The notes: generated by a model not told the origin, from the sequence alone. DNA of 64,000 bases from Actinacidiphila paucisporea (GCF_900142575.1 NZ_FRBI01000009.1:124001-188000), one strand, 5' to 3'; positions 42,796-52,630 are shown, counted from the stretch's first letter. Made by a program: numbers and translations.

Positions 42796-45700
42796 ATGAT
42801 CTTTCTCATACCTCCCCGCAGACACGGCCGGCGGGCAGCCACGGCAACGGCGGCCACCCTCTTCGCCGTTCTCGCGACGCTGACCGGTCCGGCCGGACCG
42901 GCGGCGGCGGACACCCCCGCGGCGGCCCCGGCGTCCGGGACCCCCGCGGCGGGCACCCCGCACGCGGCCACCTCGCACACCGTCACCCTGCTCACCGGCG
43001 ACGTCGTGCGGGTCTCCGGCCCCGACAACGGCCCCCGGTCCGTCGACATCACCCGCCCGCACGGCGCCACCGGAGGAGCACGGACCGAGGTCGTCAACGG
43101 CGACCTGTACGTCTACCCCGACGAGGCGATGCCCTATCTGGCCGCCGACCGGCTCGACCGCCGGCTCTTCGACGTCACGTCACTCATCGAGCAGGGCTAC
43201 GACGACCAGCACAGCGACGCCATCCCGCTGATCCTCGGCTACCGCCGGGGAGCGGCGCAGCCGCCGGCGTCACGTGCCGTACCCCGCGGCAGCACCCGGG
43301 TGCGGTCGCTGCCGAGCATCGACGGAACCGTCGTCAGGGCCGCGAAGAAGCAGGCGCGGCAACTGTGGACCTCCGTCGCCCCGGCCGCGACCCCGACCGC
43401 CACGGCCACCGGCGCCCCCGCGGCACCGGTGCTGGGCGACGGGCTGTCCAAGGTGTGGCTGGACGGCAAGGTCCGCGCCGACCTGCAGGACAGCACCGCG
43501 CAGATCGGCGCGCCCGCCGCCTGGGCCGCGGGCGACGACGGCAAGGGCGTCAAGGTCGCCGTGCTGGACACCGGCATCGACTCCCACCACCCGGACCTGG
43601 CAGGCCGGGTGAGCAAGTCCGTCAGCTTCGTCCCCGGCGAGACCACCGAGGACGGCAACGGCCACGGCACCCACACCGCCTCCACTGTGGGCGGCAGCGG
43701 CGCCGCCTCGGGCGGCGCGGAGAAGGGCGTGGCGCCCGGCGCCGACCTGCTGGTCGGCAAGGTGCTCTCCGACGAGGGCTCGGGTGACGACTCCTGGGTG
43801 ATCGCCGGCATGGAGTGGGCGGTGGGCCAGGGCGCCAGGGTGGTCAGCATGAGCCTCGGCGGCTCGGACCCCAGCGACGGCACCGACCCGATGAGCCAGG
43901 CGGTCGACCGGCTGTCCGCGCAGAGCGGCGCGCTGTTCGTGGTCGCGGCAGGCAACACCGGCGCCGAGGGGACGATGAGCGCCCCGGGCACCGCCGACTC
44001 CGCACTGACGGTGGCCGCGGTGGACTCCGGCGACCAGCTGGCCGACTTCTCCACCCGCGGACCGCGCTTCGGCGACTACGCGCTCAAGCCGGACATCGCC
44101 GCCCCCGGCGTCGACATCCTCGCCGCCAAGGCCGGCGGTACCGCGGAGACCGGCTGGTACCAGACCATGAGCGGCACGTCGATGGCCACGCCGCACGTGG
44201 CCGGGGCAGCGGCGATCCTGGCCCAGGAGCACCCGGACTGGACGGCGCCGCGGCTCAAGGACGCGCTGATGAGCACGTCGAAGTCGCTCCCGGACTACAC
44301 GGCCTACCAGGTCGGCGCGGGCCGGGTCGACGTGGCCGCGTCGCTGCACGCGTCGCTGACCGCGACCGGCTCGGCGTACTTCGGTTTCGACGGCTGGCCG
44401 CACGACGACCAGGCCGCGGTCGACCGCACGGTGACGTACAGCAACAGCGGTGACGCCCCGGTGGTCCTGAAGCTCTCGCTGAGCGCCTCCGTGGCCGGCG
44501 GACCGTACGACGTGGACCCGGGCGCCGACGCGGGCACCCCCGCCCCGGACGGTGTGTTCGCCCTCTCCGGCGGCTCGGTCACCGTGCCCGCGCACGGTTC
44601 GGCCCACGTCACCGCCACCGCGCGGCCGCAACTCGGCGCGGCGGGCCGCCGCTACCTGGGCGGGATCACCGCGACCGACGCCTCCGGCGCGGTGCGGGCG
44701 CGTACCCAGGTCGGCCTGTACAAGGAGGACGAGCGCCACTCGCTGGACATCGTCCTGAAGGATCGCTCGGGCAAGCCCGCGGCGGGCCTGGTCGAGCTCC
44801 AGGAGTTCGGCACCGACGCCGACCCGCAGCTCTTCCAGGTGGGGAATTCCGGCCGGCTCACGGTGCGGCTGCGCGCGGGCACGTACAGCGCCCTGACCTA
44901 CCTCGACGTCGCCGGCAGCCACGGCCCGGACTCGCTGGGCATGGCACTGATGGGCGACCCGGAGATCGCCCTCGACCAGGACCGGCAGATGGTCCTCGAC
45001 GCGAGCAAGGCCCGCGAGGTCACCGCGCAGGTCCCGCGCACGACCGAGGACCGGATGCTGTACATGGACTGGCACCGCTCCGACGGCGGGGTCAGCACCA
45101 TGGACGTGCAGTACCTGCTGCCGCCCACGTACGACAGCATGTTCGTGCTCCCCACCCGGCAGGTCAGCCACGGCACCTTCGAGTACGAGACCCGGTGGCG
45201 CAAGGCGTACCCCCTGCTGACGCTGACCCACGACGGGAAACCGCTCACCGTCCTGGGCCAGGGCGCGTCCGCGCTCTACGACGGCACCAGGCGACTGGAC
45301 ACCGTGTACGCGGGCGCCGGGGCCCCCGCGGACTACGCAGGGCTCAAGGCCGAGGGCAAGGCCGTCCTGGTGAGCCGCTCGGACGCACTCACGGGCTCCC
45401 AGCGGGCACAGGCCGCCGCCGACGCCGGCGCGGCCCTGCTGGTCGAGGTCGACGACACGCCCGGCAAGCTGCTGGAGTGGGTCGGCACCGACGCGGGCGG
45501 CTACAGCGCCGTCCCGGTGGTCTCGGTCACCGCACGCGAGGGCGCACCGCTGATCGCCCAGGCCCGGCAGGGCAAGTTGCGGCTGGCAGCCAGGGGCGTG
45601 CCGAACTCGCCGTACGTCTACGACCTGGCCGACCCGCACCCGGGCCGCATCCCGAGCACCGGGCTGACCTACCGTCCGCGCCCGTCCGAGCTGGCCACCG

Positions 45701-46626
45701 TGGAGATGCGCTTCCACGGCGCCACCTCCTACCCCAGCGGCGAATTCCGCTGGGACTACCGGCCGTACCGCACCTACGCGGTCGGCTTCCCGCTGCGCAT
45801 CGACATGCCCGGCACCCGCACCGACTACCTGTCGGCGCAACCCGGCACCACCTGGGCGGAGGACGCCGTCACGGGACCTGACCTGGAGTGGGAGTCCAAC
45901 GGCGCCATCACCGCGTACAAGGCGGGCAGCCGGGTGACCAGAGACTGGTTCGCCCCCGTCGTGCACCCGCGCAACGGCGGCGGCTACTGGTGGTCGGAGC
46001 GGCAGCAGGGCTTCCTGTCCATCAACATCCAGCCCTGGACGGACAGCGGCAGCGGGGCGAGCCGCGGCGGCACCATGCTGGACGGCACCGCCACGCAACA
46101 GTTCAAGGTGTTCCAGGACGGCCGGCTGGTCGAGACCTCGGCATGGCCGTCGGCGACCCTCTACCCGATCCCGACGACGCCGTCCACGTACACCCTCGAC
46201 CTGAGCGCCCAGCGCGACCCGGCCGCCTACCGCCTGTCGCCCCGCACGCACACCGTCTGGCAGGTGAAGTCCGACCCGGTGACCGACCCGATGGAGATCG
46301 ACCGCATGGCGCTCCTCCAGCTCGACTACGCCGTCGACACCGACCTCGCCGGCGACGCCCGCGGTGGCAGGCAGACGCTGCGGCTCACCGGCAGCCACCT
46401 GCCGGACGCCGCGGGTGCGGGCCGGATCGCGGGCGCGACGCTGGCGGTCTCGTACGACGACGGCCGCAGCTGGCACCCGGTCACCCTCGGCAGGACCGGC
46501 CGCGGCAACTGGACCGCCCGCTACGACGCGCCCCGCCACGGCTTCGTGTCGCTCAAGGCGCAGGTCTGGGACGACGCCGGCAACCGCATCACCCAGGAGG
46601 TGACGCGGGCCTACGGCCTGAAGTGA
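42796..46626 (+). CDS. Large secreted subtilisin-like serine protease (S8)
   Basis: A 1276-residue extracellular protease. It has a signal peptide (about 1-38), a propeptide with VTLLTGDVVRV, and an S8 domain with catalytic D258 (VAVLDTGID), H290 (GHGTHTAST) and S462 (GTSMATPHVAG). A protease-associated-like segment lies at about 830-890 (YAGLKAEGKAVLVSRSDALT). Long beta-rich C-terminal domains are typical of Streptomyces peptidases of 1100-1250 residues. ATG 42796 follows AGGACC. A strong hairpin terminator lies 27 bp after the stop. It probably works in scavenging protein from the medium. Confidence 0.95.
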   Translation: MIFLIPPRRHGRRAATATAATLFAVLATLTGPAGPAAADTPAAAPASGTPAAGTPHAATSHTVTLLTGDVVRVSGPDNGPRSVDITRPHGATGGARTEVVNGDLYVYPDEAMPYLAADRLDRRLFDVTSLIEQGYDDQHSDAIPLILGYRRGAAQPPASRAVPRGSTRVRSLPSIDGTVVRAAKKQARQLWTSVAPAATPTATATGAPAAPVLGDGLSKVWLDGKVRADLQDSTAQIGAPAAWAAGDDGKGVKVAVLDTGIDSHHPDLAGRVSKSVSFVPGETTEDGNGHGTHTASTVGGSGAASGGAEKGVAPGADLLVGKVLSDEGSGDDSWVIAGMEWAVGQGARVVSMSLGGSDPSDGTDPMSQAVDRLSAQSGALFVVAAGNTGAEGTMSAPGTADSALTVAAVDSGDQLADFSTRGPRFGDYALKPDIAAPGVDILAAKAGGTAETGWYQTMSGTSMATPHVAGAAAILAQEHPDWTAPRLKDALMSTSKSLPDYTAYQVGAGRVDVAASLHASLTATGSAYFGFDGWPHDDQAAVDRTVTYSNSGDAPVVLKLSLSASVAGGPYDVDPGADAGTPAPDGVFALSGGSVTVPAHGSAHVTATARPQLGAAGRRYLGGITATDASGAVRARTQVGLYKEDERHSLDIVLKDRSGKPAAGLVELQEFGTDADPQLFQVGNSGRLTVRLRAGTYSALTYLDVAGSHGPDSLGMALMGDPEIALDQDRQMVLDASKAREVTAQVPRTTEDRMLYMDWHRSDGGVSTMDVQYLLPPTYDSMFVLPTRQVSHGTFEYETRWRKAYPLLTLTHDGKPLTVLGQGASALYDGTRRLDTVYAGAGAPADYAGLKAEGKAVLVSRSDALTGSQRAQAAADAGAALLVEVDDTPGKLLEWVGTDAGGYSAVPVVSVTAREGAPLIAQARQGKLRLAARGVPNSPYVYDLADPHPGRIPSTGLTYRPRPSELATVEMRFHGATSYPSGEFRWDYRPYRTYAVGFPLRIDMPGTRTDYLSAQPGTTWAEDAVTGPDLEWESNGAITAYKAGSRVTRDWFAPVVHPRNGGGYWWSERQQGFLSINIQPWTDSGSGASRGGTMLDGTATQQFKVFQDGRLVETSAWPSATLYPIPTTPSTYTLDLSAQRDPAAYRLSPRTHTVWQVKSDPVTDPMEIDRMALLQLDYAVDTDLAGDARGGRQTLRLTGSHLPDAAGAGRIAGATLAVSYDDGRSWHPVTLGRTGRGNWTARYDAPRHGFVSLKAQVWDDAGNRITQEVTRAYGLK

Positions 46627-46653
46627 CCGGATGAGGGGAGGACGACGGGATAG

Positions 46654-46695
46654 GGAGGCCGCCGGGACCCGGTGTCGCGCCGGCGGGCGGCCTCC
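46654..46695 (+). terminator. Terminator hairpin after the subtilisin gene
   Basis: GGAGGCCGCC at 46654-46663 pairs perfectly with GGCGGCCTCC at 46686-46695 across a 22-base loop. Confidence 0.7.
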
Positions 46696-46737
46696 GTATC
46701 CTCCAGGGACTTCCCGTTTTGCCCGCCAGGGGGTCCC

Positions 46738-47787
46738 ATGCTCGCCGCGCTCGGTCTTGCCCGCGAGGAGGAGGAGATCTACCGCCTTCTCGTCGCCCGC
46801 GCCAAAGCCCACGCCCTGGACCTCGCGGCGGAGTCGGGGCGGGCCCCCGCCGAGGTGCTGCGGCTGCTGGCCGCGCTGGTCGAACGCGGCCTGGCCGTGG
46901 CCGAGTCGCCCGGCGCGGGAGAGGCGGCAGAGGCGGCAGAGGCGGTAAAGGTGGCAGAGGTGGCAGAGGCGGCCGGATCCGCCCATGGAATGCCGACGGT
47001 CTTCACCGCCGCGCCGCCCGCGGTCGCGCTGGGCGGGGTCCTGCGTGCCCGGCGCGACGAGCTGCGTGCGGCGGAACTCGACCTGCTCGTGCTGGCCGAC
47101 CAGCACCGGGCCGCGACGGCCGGCGGCAGCGTGGTCGAGGTGATCACCGACGTCGAGGCCGTCCGCCACCGCTTCACCCAGCTGCAGGAGTCCGCACGGC
47201 ACGAGGTGCGATCGATGATGGTGCCCGAGCTGAGCGTCGTCCCGCCGCGCACCAACGCCGCCGAGGAGTCCGGCGTGCGCCGCGGGGTGCTCTACCGCAC
47301 CATCGTGCAGCGCGACGCGCTGCACGAGCCGGGCATGGTCGCCCAGGCGCTGGCGGCGCTCGCCGCCGGGCAGCGGGTCAGCGTCACCGACGTGGTGCCG
47401 GTGAAGTTCATGATCGCCGACCGCGAGCTGGCGATGCTGCCCCTGCTCCCCGGCCGCAACACCGCGGCGGCCTCGGTCCTGGTGCACGCGGGCGGCCTTC
47501 TCGAGGCGCTCATCGCCTACTTCGAGCTGGCCTGGGAGCAGGCCTACCCCCTGTCGCTGAACATGATCGGCGACGCGGTCACCGAGGCCCGCCCCGACGC
47601 CATCGACCCGCTCGACGCCCGGGTGCTGAACCTGGTGCTCGCCGGGCTGACCGACCAGGCCGCGGCAAGCCAACTCGGCGTCTCCCGGCGCACCGTACAG
47701 CGGCGTATCGGCGAACTCATGCTCAAGGCGGGAGCCGAGAGCCGCATCCAGCTCGGCTGGATCGCCGCCCGCAAGGGCTGGGCCTGA
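46738..47787 (+). CDS. Helix-turn-helix regulator, TrmB-like N-terminus and LuxR-type C-terminus
   Basis: A 349-residue regulator. The N-terminal winged-helix-like part reads LGLAREEEEIYRLLVARAKA and HALDLAAESGRAPAEVLRLL (TrmB-like). It is followed by an Ala/Glu/Val repeat encoded by six 9-bp units. The middle domain is PLD-like, with RSMMVPELSVV, and the C-terminal LuxR helix-turn-helix has LNLVLAGLTDQAAASQLGVS and RTVQRRIGELMLKAG. Streptomyces has many of these orphan LuxR proteins near secreted protease genes. CCAGGGGGTCCC precedes ATG 46738; an earlier in-frame start lacks a site. It may regulate the adjacent subtilisin or aminopeptidase. Confidence 0.85.
   Translation: MLAALGLAREEEEIYRLLVARAKAHALDLAAESGRAPAEVLRLLAALVERGLAVAESPGAGEAAEAAEAVKVAEVAEAAGSAHGMPTVFTAAPPAVALGGVLRARRDELRAAELDLLVLADQHRAATAGGSVVEVITDVEAVRHRFTQLQESARHEVRSMMVPELSVVPPRTNAAEESGVRRGVLYRTIVQRDALHEPGMVAQALAALAAGQRVSVTDVVPVKFMIADRELAMLPLLPGRNTAAASVLVHAGGLLEALIAYFELAWEQAYPLSLNMIGDAVTEARPDAIDPLDARVLNLVLAGLTDQAAASQLGVSRRTVQRRIGELMLKAGAESRIQLGWIAARKGWA
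46921..46974. repeat. Six imperfect 9-bp units in the regulator gene
   Basis: Units based on GAGGCGGCA (46921-46974), in frame, encode an Ala-Glu/Val linker between the two domains. Length may vary between strains without loss of frame. Confidence 0.85.
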
Positions 47788-48017
47788 GCCGCCGCCCGCC
47801 TCGTCGCGGAGGACGCCGTCGAGGACGGGGCCGGCGCAGGGGCGTGCCGGGTCCTCCCGCGGCCGGGCAGCCGTCGGGGGAGTGACGTACGCGGTCGCTC
47901 CGGTCGCCTCCGGCGCTTCCGGCGTCTTGCGCGCCTTGTCGCGGGGAGAGCCGAGCCATACAGTGTGGCCGCAGTGATGTGATCATGTGATGGACCCGCC
48001 TCGTTCCAGGAGTGCCC

Positions 48018-49466
48018 ATGCTCGCTGCCCACGCGGAGGTCTCCGCCGCCCGCCCGCGCCGGAAATCCGCCCGCACCCGAATCCTGGGCACCGCGGTGGC
48101 GCTCCTCGCGGTGACCTCCGCCGGCTTGACGACCGGGAGCTCCGCCGAGGCCGCGGCCCCGGACGGCCGCGGGGCAGCGGGGCAGGGCGACCCGTACTTC
48201 CCGCTCTCGGGCAACGGCGGCTACACCACCGGGCACTACGACCTGGGCCTCGCCTACGACCCGGCCACGCAGCGGCTGGACGGCACCGAGACGATCACCG
48301 CACGCGCCACCCAGCAGCTCACCAGGTTCGACCTCGACCTGTCCGGGCTGACCGTGCGCAGCGTGCGGGTGAACGGACGCACGGCCCGATGGACGCGTGA
48401 GGGACAGGAACTGGTCATCACGCCGGGAAAGCCGCTCAGGAAGGGGCAGAGCTTCAGGGTCGACGTCTCCTACGGCGGAATACCGCAGGACGTCACGGAC
48501 CCGGACGGTTCCCCCGACGGCTGGATCCAGACCGACGACGGCGCCTTCGTCGCGGGTGAGCCCCAGGGCGCCATGTCCTGGTTCGCCGCCGACAACCACC
48601 CGTTGGACAAGGCTTCGTACAGCTTCACGATCACTGTGCCCGCCGGATACACCGCGGTCGCCAACGGCGTGCTGACGTCACAGCGGACCAAGGGAGGCAA
48701 GACCACCTTCCGCTGGTGCCAGGCCCAGCCCATGGCCGCCTATCTCGCCACCGCCACGATCGGGAAGTTCGACGTCCAGCGGTACACCACCGCCTCGGGC
48801 ATCCCCGTCTACAACGCGGTGGATCCCCGCGAGGCGGCCGACGCCGCACCGGCACTGGCCCGGATCCCGGCGATCCTCGACTGGGAGAGCGGCATCTTCG
48901 GCTCCTATCCCTTCTCGGCGGCCGGTGCCATCGTCGACCACGCCCCGGACGTGGGCTACGCCCTGGAGACGCAGACGCGGCCGCTCTACGACAGCGCGCC
49001 GGACGTCGACACGGTCGTCCACGAGATCGCGCACCAGTGGTTCGGCGACTCCGTGAGCCTGACCAGCTGGCAGGACATATGGCTCAACGAGGGCTTCGCC
49101 ACCTACGCGGAATGGCTCTGGGAGGAGCAGCACGGCGGCCGGAGCGCCCAGGCCACCTTCGACGCCTACTACGCCCGCCCGGCCGCCAGCAGCCTGTGGG
49201 CCTTCCCGACCGCGGATCCCGGCGAGGGAGCGAACATCTTCGACTCGCCCGTCTACACGCGCGGCGCGATGACCCTCCAGAAGCTGCGCACGGCCGTCGG
49301 TGACACCGACTTCCTCACCATCCTGAAGACCTGGGCCCGCGGCCACCGCTACGGCAACGGAACCACCGCCCAGTTCACGGCGCTCAGCGAGAAGGTCTCC
49401 GGCAAGAACCTCGACGGCCTCTTCCACACCTGGCTGTACACGGCGGGCAAGCCCGCCCAGCCGTAG
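48018..49466 (+). CDS. Secreted M1-family aminopeptidase
   Basis: A 482-residue metallopeptidase with a signal peptide (about 18-48), an N-terminal beta domain and a gluzincin catalytic domain. The zinc site is VVHEIAHQWFGDS (H335, E336, H339) with the third ligand E358 in WLNEGFATYAEW. The exopeptidase motif appears as GAMSWFAADNH rather than the usual GAMEN. At 482 residues it is a short version without the C-terminal helical domain of ePepN. AGGAG lies six bases before ATG 48018. It probably trims peptides released by the nearby subtilisin. Confidence 0.92.
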   Translation: MLAAHAEVSAARPRRKSARTRILGTAVALLAVTSAGLTTGSSAEAAAPDGRGAAGQGDPYFPLSGNGGYTTGHYDLGLAYDPATQRLDGTETITARATQQLTRFDLDLSGLTVRSVRVNGRTARWTREGQELVITPGKPLRKGQSFRVDVSYGGIPQDVTDPDGSPDGWIQTDDGAFVAGEPQGAMSWFAADNHPLDKASYSFTITVPAGYTAVANGVLTSQRTKGGKTTFRWCQAQPMAAYLATATIGKFDVQRYTTASGIPVYNAVDPREAADAAPALARIPAILDWESGIFGSYPFSAAGAIVDHAPDVGYALETQTRPLYDSAPDVDTVVHEIAHQWFGDSVSLTSWQDIWLNEGFATYAEWLWEEQHGGRSAQATFDAYYARPAASSLWAFPTADPGEGANIFDSPVYTRGAMTLQKLRTAVGDTDFLTILKTWARGHRYGNGTTAQFTALSEKVSGKNLDGLFHTWLYTAGKPAQP

Positions 49467-49609
49467 TCGGCACCCCGGCGAGCGGCGGGGCCCCTGCGAA
49501 CCGTGCGGGCGCCCCGTCCGCGGCCGGTGTGGTGATGTGGCGCCAACTGCCGTGCGGCGCAGCGCAGTTCACCGATTCACGCGTCGGTCGCGGCCAGTAC
49601 GATCGGGCC

Positions 49610-51004
49610 GTGACCCTTCGCCTGTACGACACCGGCGCACGCCGGATTCGTGACTTCGTCCCGCTCGTACCCGGTCGCGTCTCGATCTACCTGTGCGGCG
49701 CCACCGTGCAGGCGGCACCGCACATCGGGCACATCAGGTCGGGACTGAATTTCGACATCCTGCGCCGGTGGCTGACATACCGCGGCAACCAGGTGACACT
49801 CGTGCACAACGTCACCGACGTGGACGACAAGATCATCGCCAGATCGGCCGCGGAGCAACGGCCTTGGTGGGCGATCGGGTACGAGAACGAGCGCGCGTTC
49901 GCCACCGGCTACGAGGTGCTCGGCTGCCTGCCGCCGTCGAACGCGCCCCGGGCGACCGCCCACGTGCCCGAGATGGTCGACATGATGCGCGGCCTGATCG
50001 AGCGGGGCCACGCCTACGTCGCCGAGGGCAACGTCTACTTCGACGTGCGGTCCTTTCCCGGCTATCTGGAGCTGTCCCGCCAGGAGCTGGACGATCTGCG
50101 CGCGGCCGAAGGCGAGGTCGAGGCCGGCAAGCGCGACCACCGCGACTTCGCGATGTGGAAGGCCGCCAGGCCCGGCGAGCCGTCCTGGGAGACCCCGTGG
50201 GGCCGCGGGCGGCCCGGCTGGCACCTGGAGTGCTCGGCGATGGCGCACAAGTACCTCGGCCGCGCCTTCGACATCCACGGCGGCGGCACCGAGCTGGTCT
50301 TCCCGCACCACGAGAACGAGATCGCCCAGTCCAAGGCGTACGGCGACGACTTCGCCAACTACTGGGTCCACCACGGCTGGGTCACCATGAGCGGCGAGAA
50401 GATGAGCAAGTCGCTCGGCAATTCCGTGCTGGTCTCGGACATGGTGCAGCGCTGGCGCCCGATCGTGCTGCGCTACTACCTGGGCACCCCGCACTACCGG
50501 TCCACGATCGAGTACGGCGGGCAGGCCCTGGCCGAGGCAGAGGCCGCCTTCTCGCGGATCGAGGGATTTCTGCAGCGGGCCGCGGACAAGGCCGGCCCTG
50601 TGGAGCCGGTGACCGAGGTGCCGCCGGCCTTCGCCGAGGCGATGGACGACGATTTGGGCGTCCCGCAGGCACTGGCCGTCGTGCACACCACCGTCCGGCA
50701 GGGCAACAGCGCGCTCACCGCCGGCGACAAGGAGGCCGCGGCCGCCCGGGCGTCCGAGGTCCGGGCGATGCTCGCGGTGCTGGGCCTGGACCCGCTCGAC
50801 CCGCGCTGGGCTCTGGAGGAGGATCGCGGCGGCGACATGTACCCGGTGGTGGACTCGCTCGTCCGGCTGGCACTCGAACAGCGGCAGGCCGCGCGGGCCC
50901 GCAAGGACTACGCGACGGCCGACGCGATTCGCGACCAGCTCCTCCAGGCGGGCCTGGAGATCGAGGACACACCCACCGGCTCCCGTTGGACGCGGCGCGG
51001 CTGA
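49610..51004 (+). CDS. cysS: Cysteine--tRNA ligase (possibly a second copy)
   Basis: A 464-residue class I synthetase that charges tRNA-Cys. Zinc ligand C29 is in YLCGATVQ and the HIGH motif is at 38-41 in PHIGHIRSG. LECSAMAHKYLG and FPHHENE carry further zinc ligands, and KMSKS is at 264-268. A DALR-type C-terminal domain is complete. The GATVQAAPHIGH form matches the Streptomyces housekeeping enzyme closely, so this is neither MshC nor a degenerate paralogue. The housekeeping cysS normally sits beside ispDF in the core, so an arm location suggests a duplicate. GTG 49610 has a poor ribosome-binding site. Confidence 0.93.
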   Translation: MTLRLYDTGARRIRDFVPLVPGRVSIYLCGATVQAAPHIGHIRSGLNFDILRRWLTYRGNQVTLVHNVTDVDDKIIARSAAEQRPWWAIGYENERAFATGYEVLGCLPPSNAPRATAHVPEMVDMMRGLIERGHAYVAEGNVYFDVRSFPGYLELSRQELDDLRAAEGEVEAGKRDHRDFAMWKAARPGEPSWETPWGRGRPGWHLECSAMAHKYLGRAFDIHGGGTELVFPHHENEIAQSKAYGDDFANYWVHHGWVTMSGEKMSKSLGNSVLVSDMVQRWRPIVLRYYLGTPHYRSTIEYGGQALAEAEAAFSRIEGFLQRAADKAGPVEPVTEVPPAFAEAMDDDLGVPQALAVVHTTVRQGNSALTAGDKEAAAARASEVRAMLAVLGLDPLDPRWALEEDRGGDMYPVVDSLVRLALEQRQAARARKDYATADAIRDQLLQAGLEIEDTPTGSRWTRRG

Positions 51005-51163
51005 CCGTACGGGACGAGCCGCCGCTCCTGGGGCAGGTGACCGGCGGGCGCGGCGCGCCAGTACGCTGACCCTGCCCTCGGACTGCCTACTCGGAGAACC
51101 GGACGCGGGCCAGGCGGCGGATCGCGGCGGACCGCGGCGGATCGAGGCGGGGGAGGGCGGACG

Positions 51164-51421
51164 ATGGGCGACGCGCTGGTCGTGGCCGTGGACGCGGGGA
51201 TGTTCGTCGTGGCCGTCGCCGTGGCAGCCCTCGGGCTCTACGCGCTGGTCCTCGGACGCGTGCCGTCCCAGTGGCGCGGACGCAGGGTGCGGCACCCCCG
51301 GGTGTGGGGGGCCGGCGGCGTGCTGGTCGTGGCCAGCTGGCGGATCCACTCGCTCCTGCTGCTCGCCGTGGGCGCGGTCCTGGTCGCCGTCGCGTACGCG
51401 CCGAGAGCGCGCCGGCGGTAG
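51164..51421 (+). CDS. Small membrane protein of unknown function
   Basis: An 85-residue protein with two hydrophobic segments: ALVVAVDAGMFVVAVAVAAL, continuing to ALGLYALVLG, and VWGAGGVLVVASWRIHSLLL, continuing to VAVAYA. Basic residues in between (WRGRRVRHPR) and at the end (PRARRR) place both termini in the cytoplasm or periphery. GGGAGGG precedes ATG 51164. I do not recognise a family. It is 159 bp after cysS. Confidence 0.65.
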   Translation: MGDALVVAVDAGMFVVAVAVAALGLYALVLGRVPSQWRGRRVRHPRVWGAGGVLVVASWRIHSLLLLAVGAVLVAVAYAPRARRR

Positions 51422-51653
51422 CCGCCGCCCTGGGCTCGCGCCCGTCAGGCTTAGAGGGGGACCGCAGGCCGCCGCCAGGGTGAGGACCCGGCACGGCCCC
51501 CGCCGTGCTGAACGCGCTGCGCCGATTGGCGGGTCCCGGTGGACACCGCGACATGGCCGAGGAGACGGTGGAGGCGCCCGCGGGAAGGTTCGCGGGCGGC
51601 TCCAGCCGACGCCGACCACGCTCCGCAGCCCGGAGCGCCCACAGGAGGCCACG

Positions 51654-51686
51654 ATGACCCGGAACCCGACGGCGGTGCGGTCGTGA
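51654..51686 (+). CDS. Putative 10-codon leader ORF coupled to the oxidoreductase
   Basis: AGGAGG (51643-51648) sits five bases before ATG 51654, the best Shine-Dalgarno in the area. It opens MTRNPTAVRS and then TGA. The stop overlaps the GTG start of the following oxidoreductase as GTGA. It may be a leader peptide that couples translation, or the true N-terminus of the enzyme broken by a frameshift (note TAVRS against RAVRF downstream). Confidence 0.5.
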   Translation: MTRNPTAVRS

Positions 51687-52630
51687 GCGGCGCGCAGAGC
51701 GGCCCTGAGCGCTCGCGGGCCGTCCGCTTCGACAACTACGGCGACCTCGACGTCCTGTACGTCGCGGAGGTCGACGTCCCGACGCCGGGCGAGGGCGAGG
51801 TCGTGGTCCGGATGCGGGCGGCGTCCGTCAATCCCGGCGAGGCGGCAATCAGGAGCGGCGCCCTCGCGGACATCTTCCCCGCCACCTTTCCCTCCGGGGA
51901 GGGAAGCGACCTGGCCGGCGTGGTCAGCGACGTCGGCCCCGGCGTGACGGAATTCGCCGTGGGCGACGAGGTACTGGGCTGGTCCGACGACCGCGCCAGC
52001 CACGCCGACCACATCCTCGTCCCCGCCTCCCAGCTGATCCGCAAACCGCGCGAGATGAGCTGGGAGGTGGCCGGCTCCCTCTACGTCGTCGGCTGCACCG
52101 CCTACGCCGCCGTCCGGGCCGTCGGCGCGGACCGCGGCGACACCGTCGCGGTATCGGCGGCGGCCGGCGGGGTCGGCACGGTGACGACGCAGCTGCTGCG
52201 GCTCAAGGGCGCCACGGTCCTCGGCATCGGCTCGGCTTCGAGCGCCGACTACCTCACGTCGCTGGGCGCCACCCCGGTGACGTACGGCGACGGCCTGGAA
52301 GACCGGCTGCGCGCCGCCGCGCCCGACGGGATCGACGCCTTCATCGACCTGTTCGGCCCTGAATACGTCGAACTCGCCATCGCCCTCGGAGTCCCGCCGG
52401 AGCGGATCGACACGGTCATCGCCGTCGATGCCGCCAAGAAGTACGGCGCCAAGAACGAGGGCGGCATCGCCGCCACCTCGACCGAGGTGCTCGGCGAACT
52501 GGCCGACCTCGTCGCGTCCGGCCGCCTGACCATCCCGATCGTGGCGACGTATCCGCTGGAGCGGGTCAAGGAAGCCCACGAGGACCTGGCACGCCGCCGC
52601 ACCCACGGCAAGATCGTCCTCGTGCCCTGA
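51683..52630 (+). CDS. MDR-family NADPH-dependent oxidoreductase (quinone reductase-like)
   Basis: A 315-residue medium-chain dehydrogenase/reductase. The GroES-like domain has RAVRFDNYGDLDVLYVAEVD, ASVNPGEAAIRSGAL and FPSGEGSDLAGVVSDVGPGV. The Rossmann domain has VAVSAAAGGVGTVTTQLLRL, and LERVKEAHEDLARRRTHGKI ends the fold. Catalytic zinc ligands are absent, so it belongs with quinone oxidoreductases/enoyl reductases rather than alcohol dehydrogenases. Its GTG has no ribosome-binding site of its own and overlaps a 10-codon ORF that has one. The hairpin terminators downstream separate it from a convergent gene. Confidence 0.9.
   Translation: MSGAQSGPERSRAVRFDNYGDLDVLYVAEVDVPTPGEGEVVVRMRAASVNPGEAAIRSGALADIFPATFPSGEGSDLAGVVSDVGPGVTEFAVGDEVLGWSDDRASHADHILVPASQLIRKPREMSWEVAGSLYVVGCTAYAAVRAVGADRGDTVAVSAAAGGVGTVTTQLLRLKGATVLGIGSASSADYLTSLGATPVTYGDGLEDRLRAAAPDGIDAFIDLFGPEYVELAIALGVPPERIDTVIAVDAAKKYGAKNEGGIAATSTEVLGELADLVASGRLTIPIVATYPLERVKEAHEDLARRRTHGKIVLVP

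Noticed and set aside
43270..47673. Open frame of 1467 codons on the minus strand
   Set aside because: It lies opposite the subtilisin and regulator genes, is composed of Gly/Arg/Val-rich shadow sequence, has no domain, and is explained by third-position GC bias.
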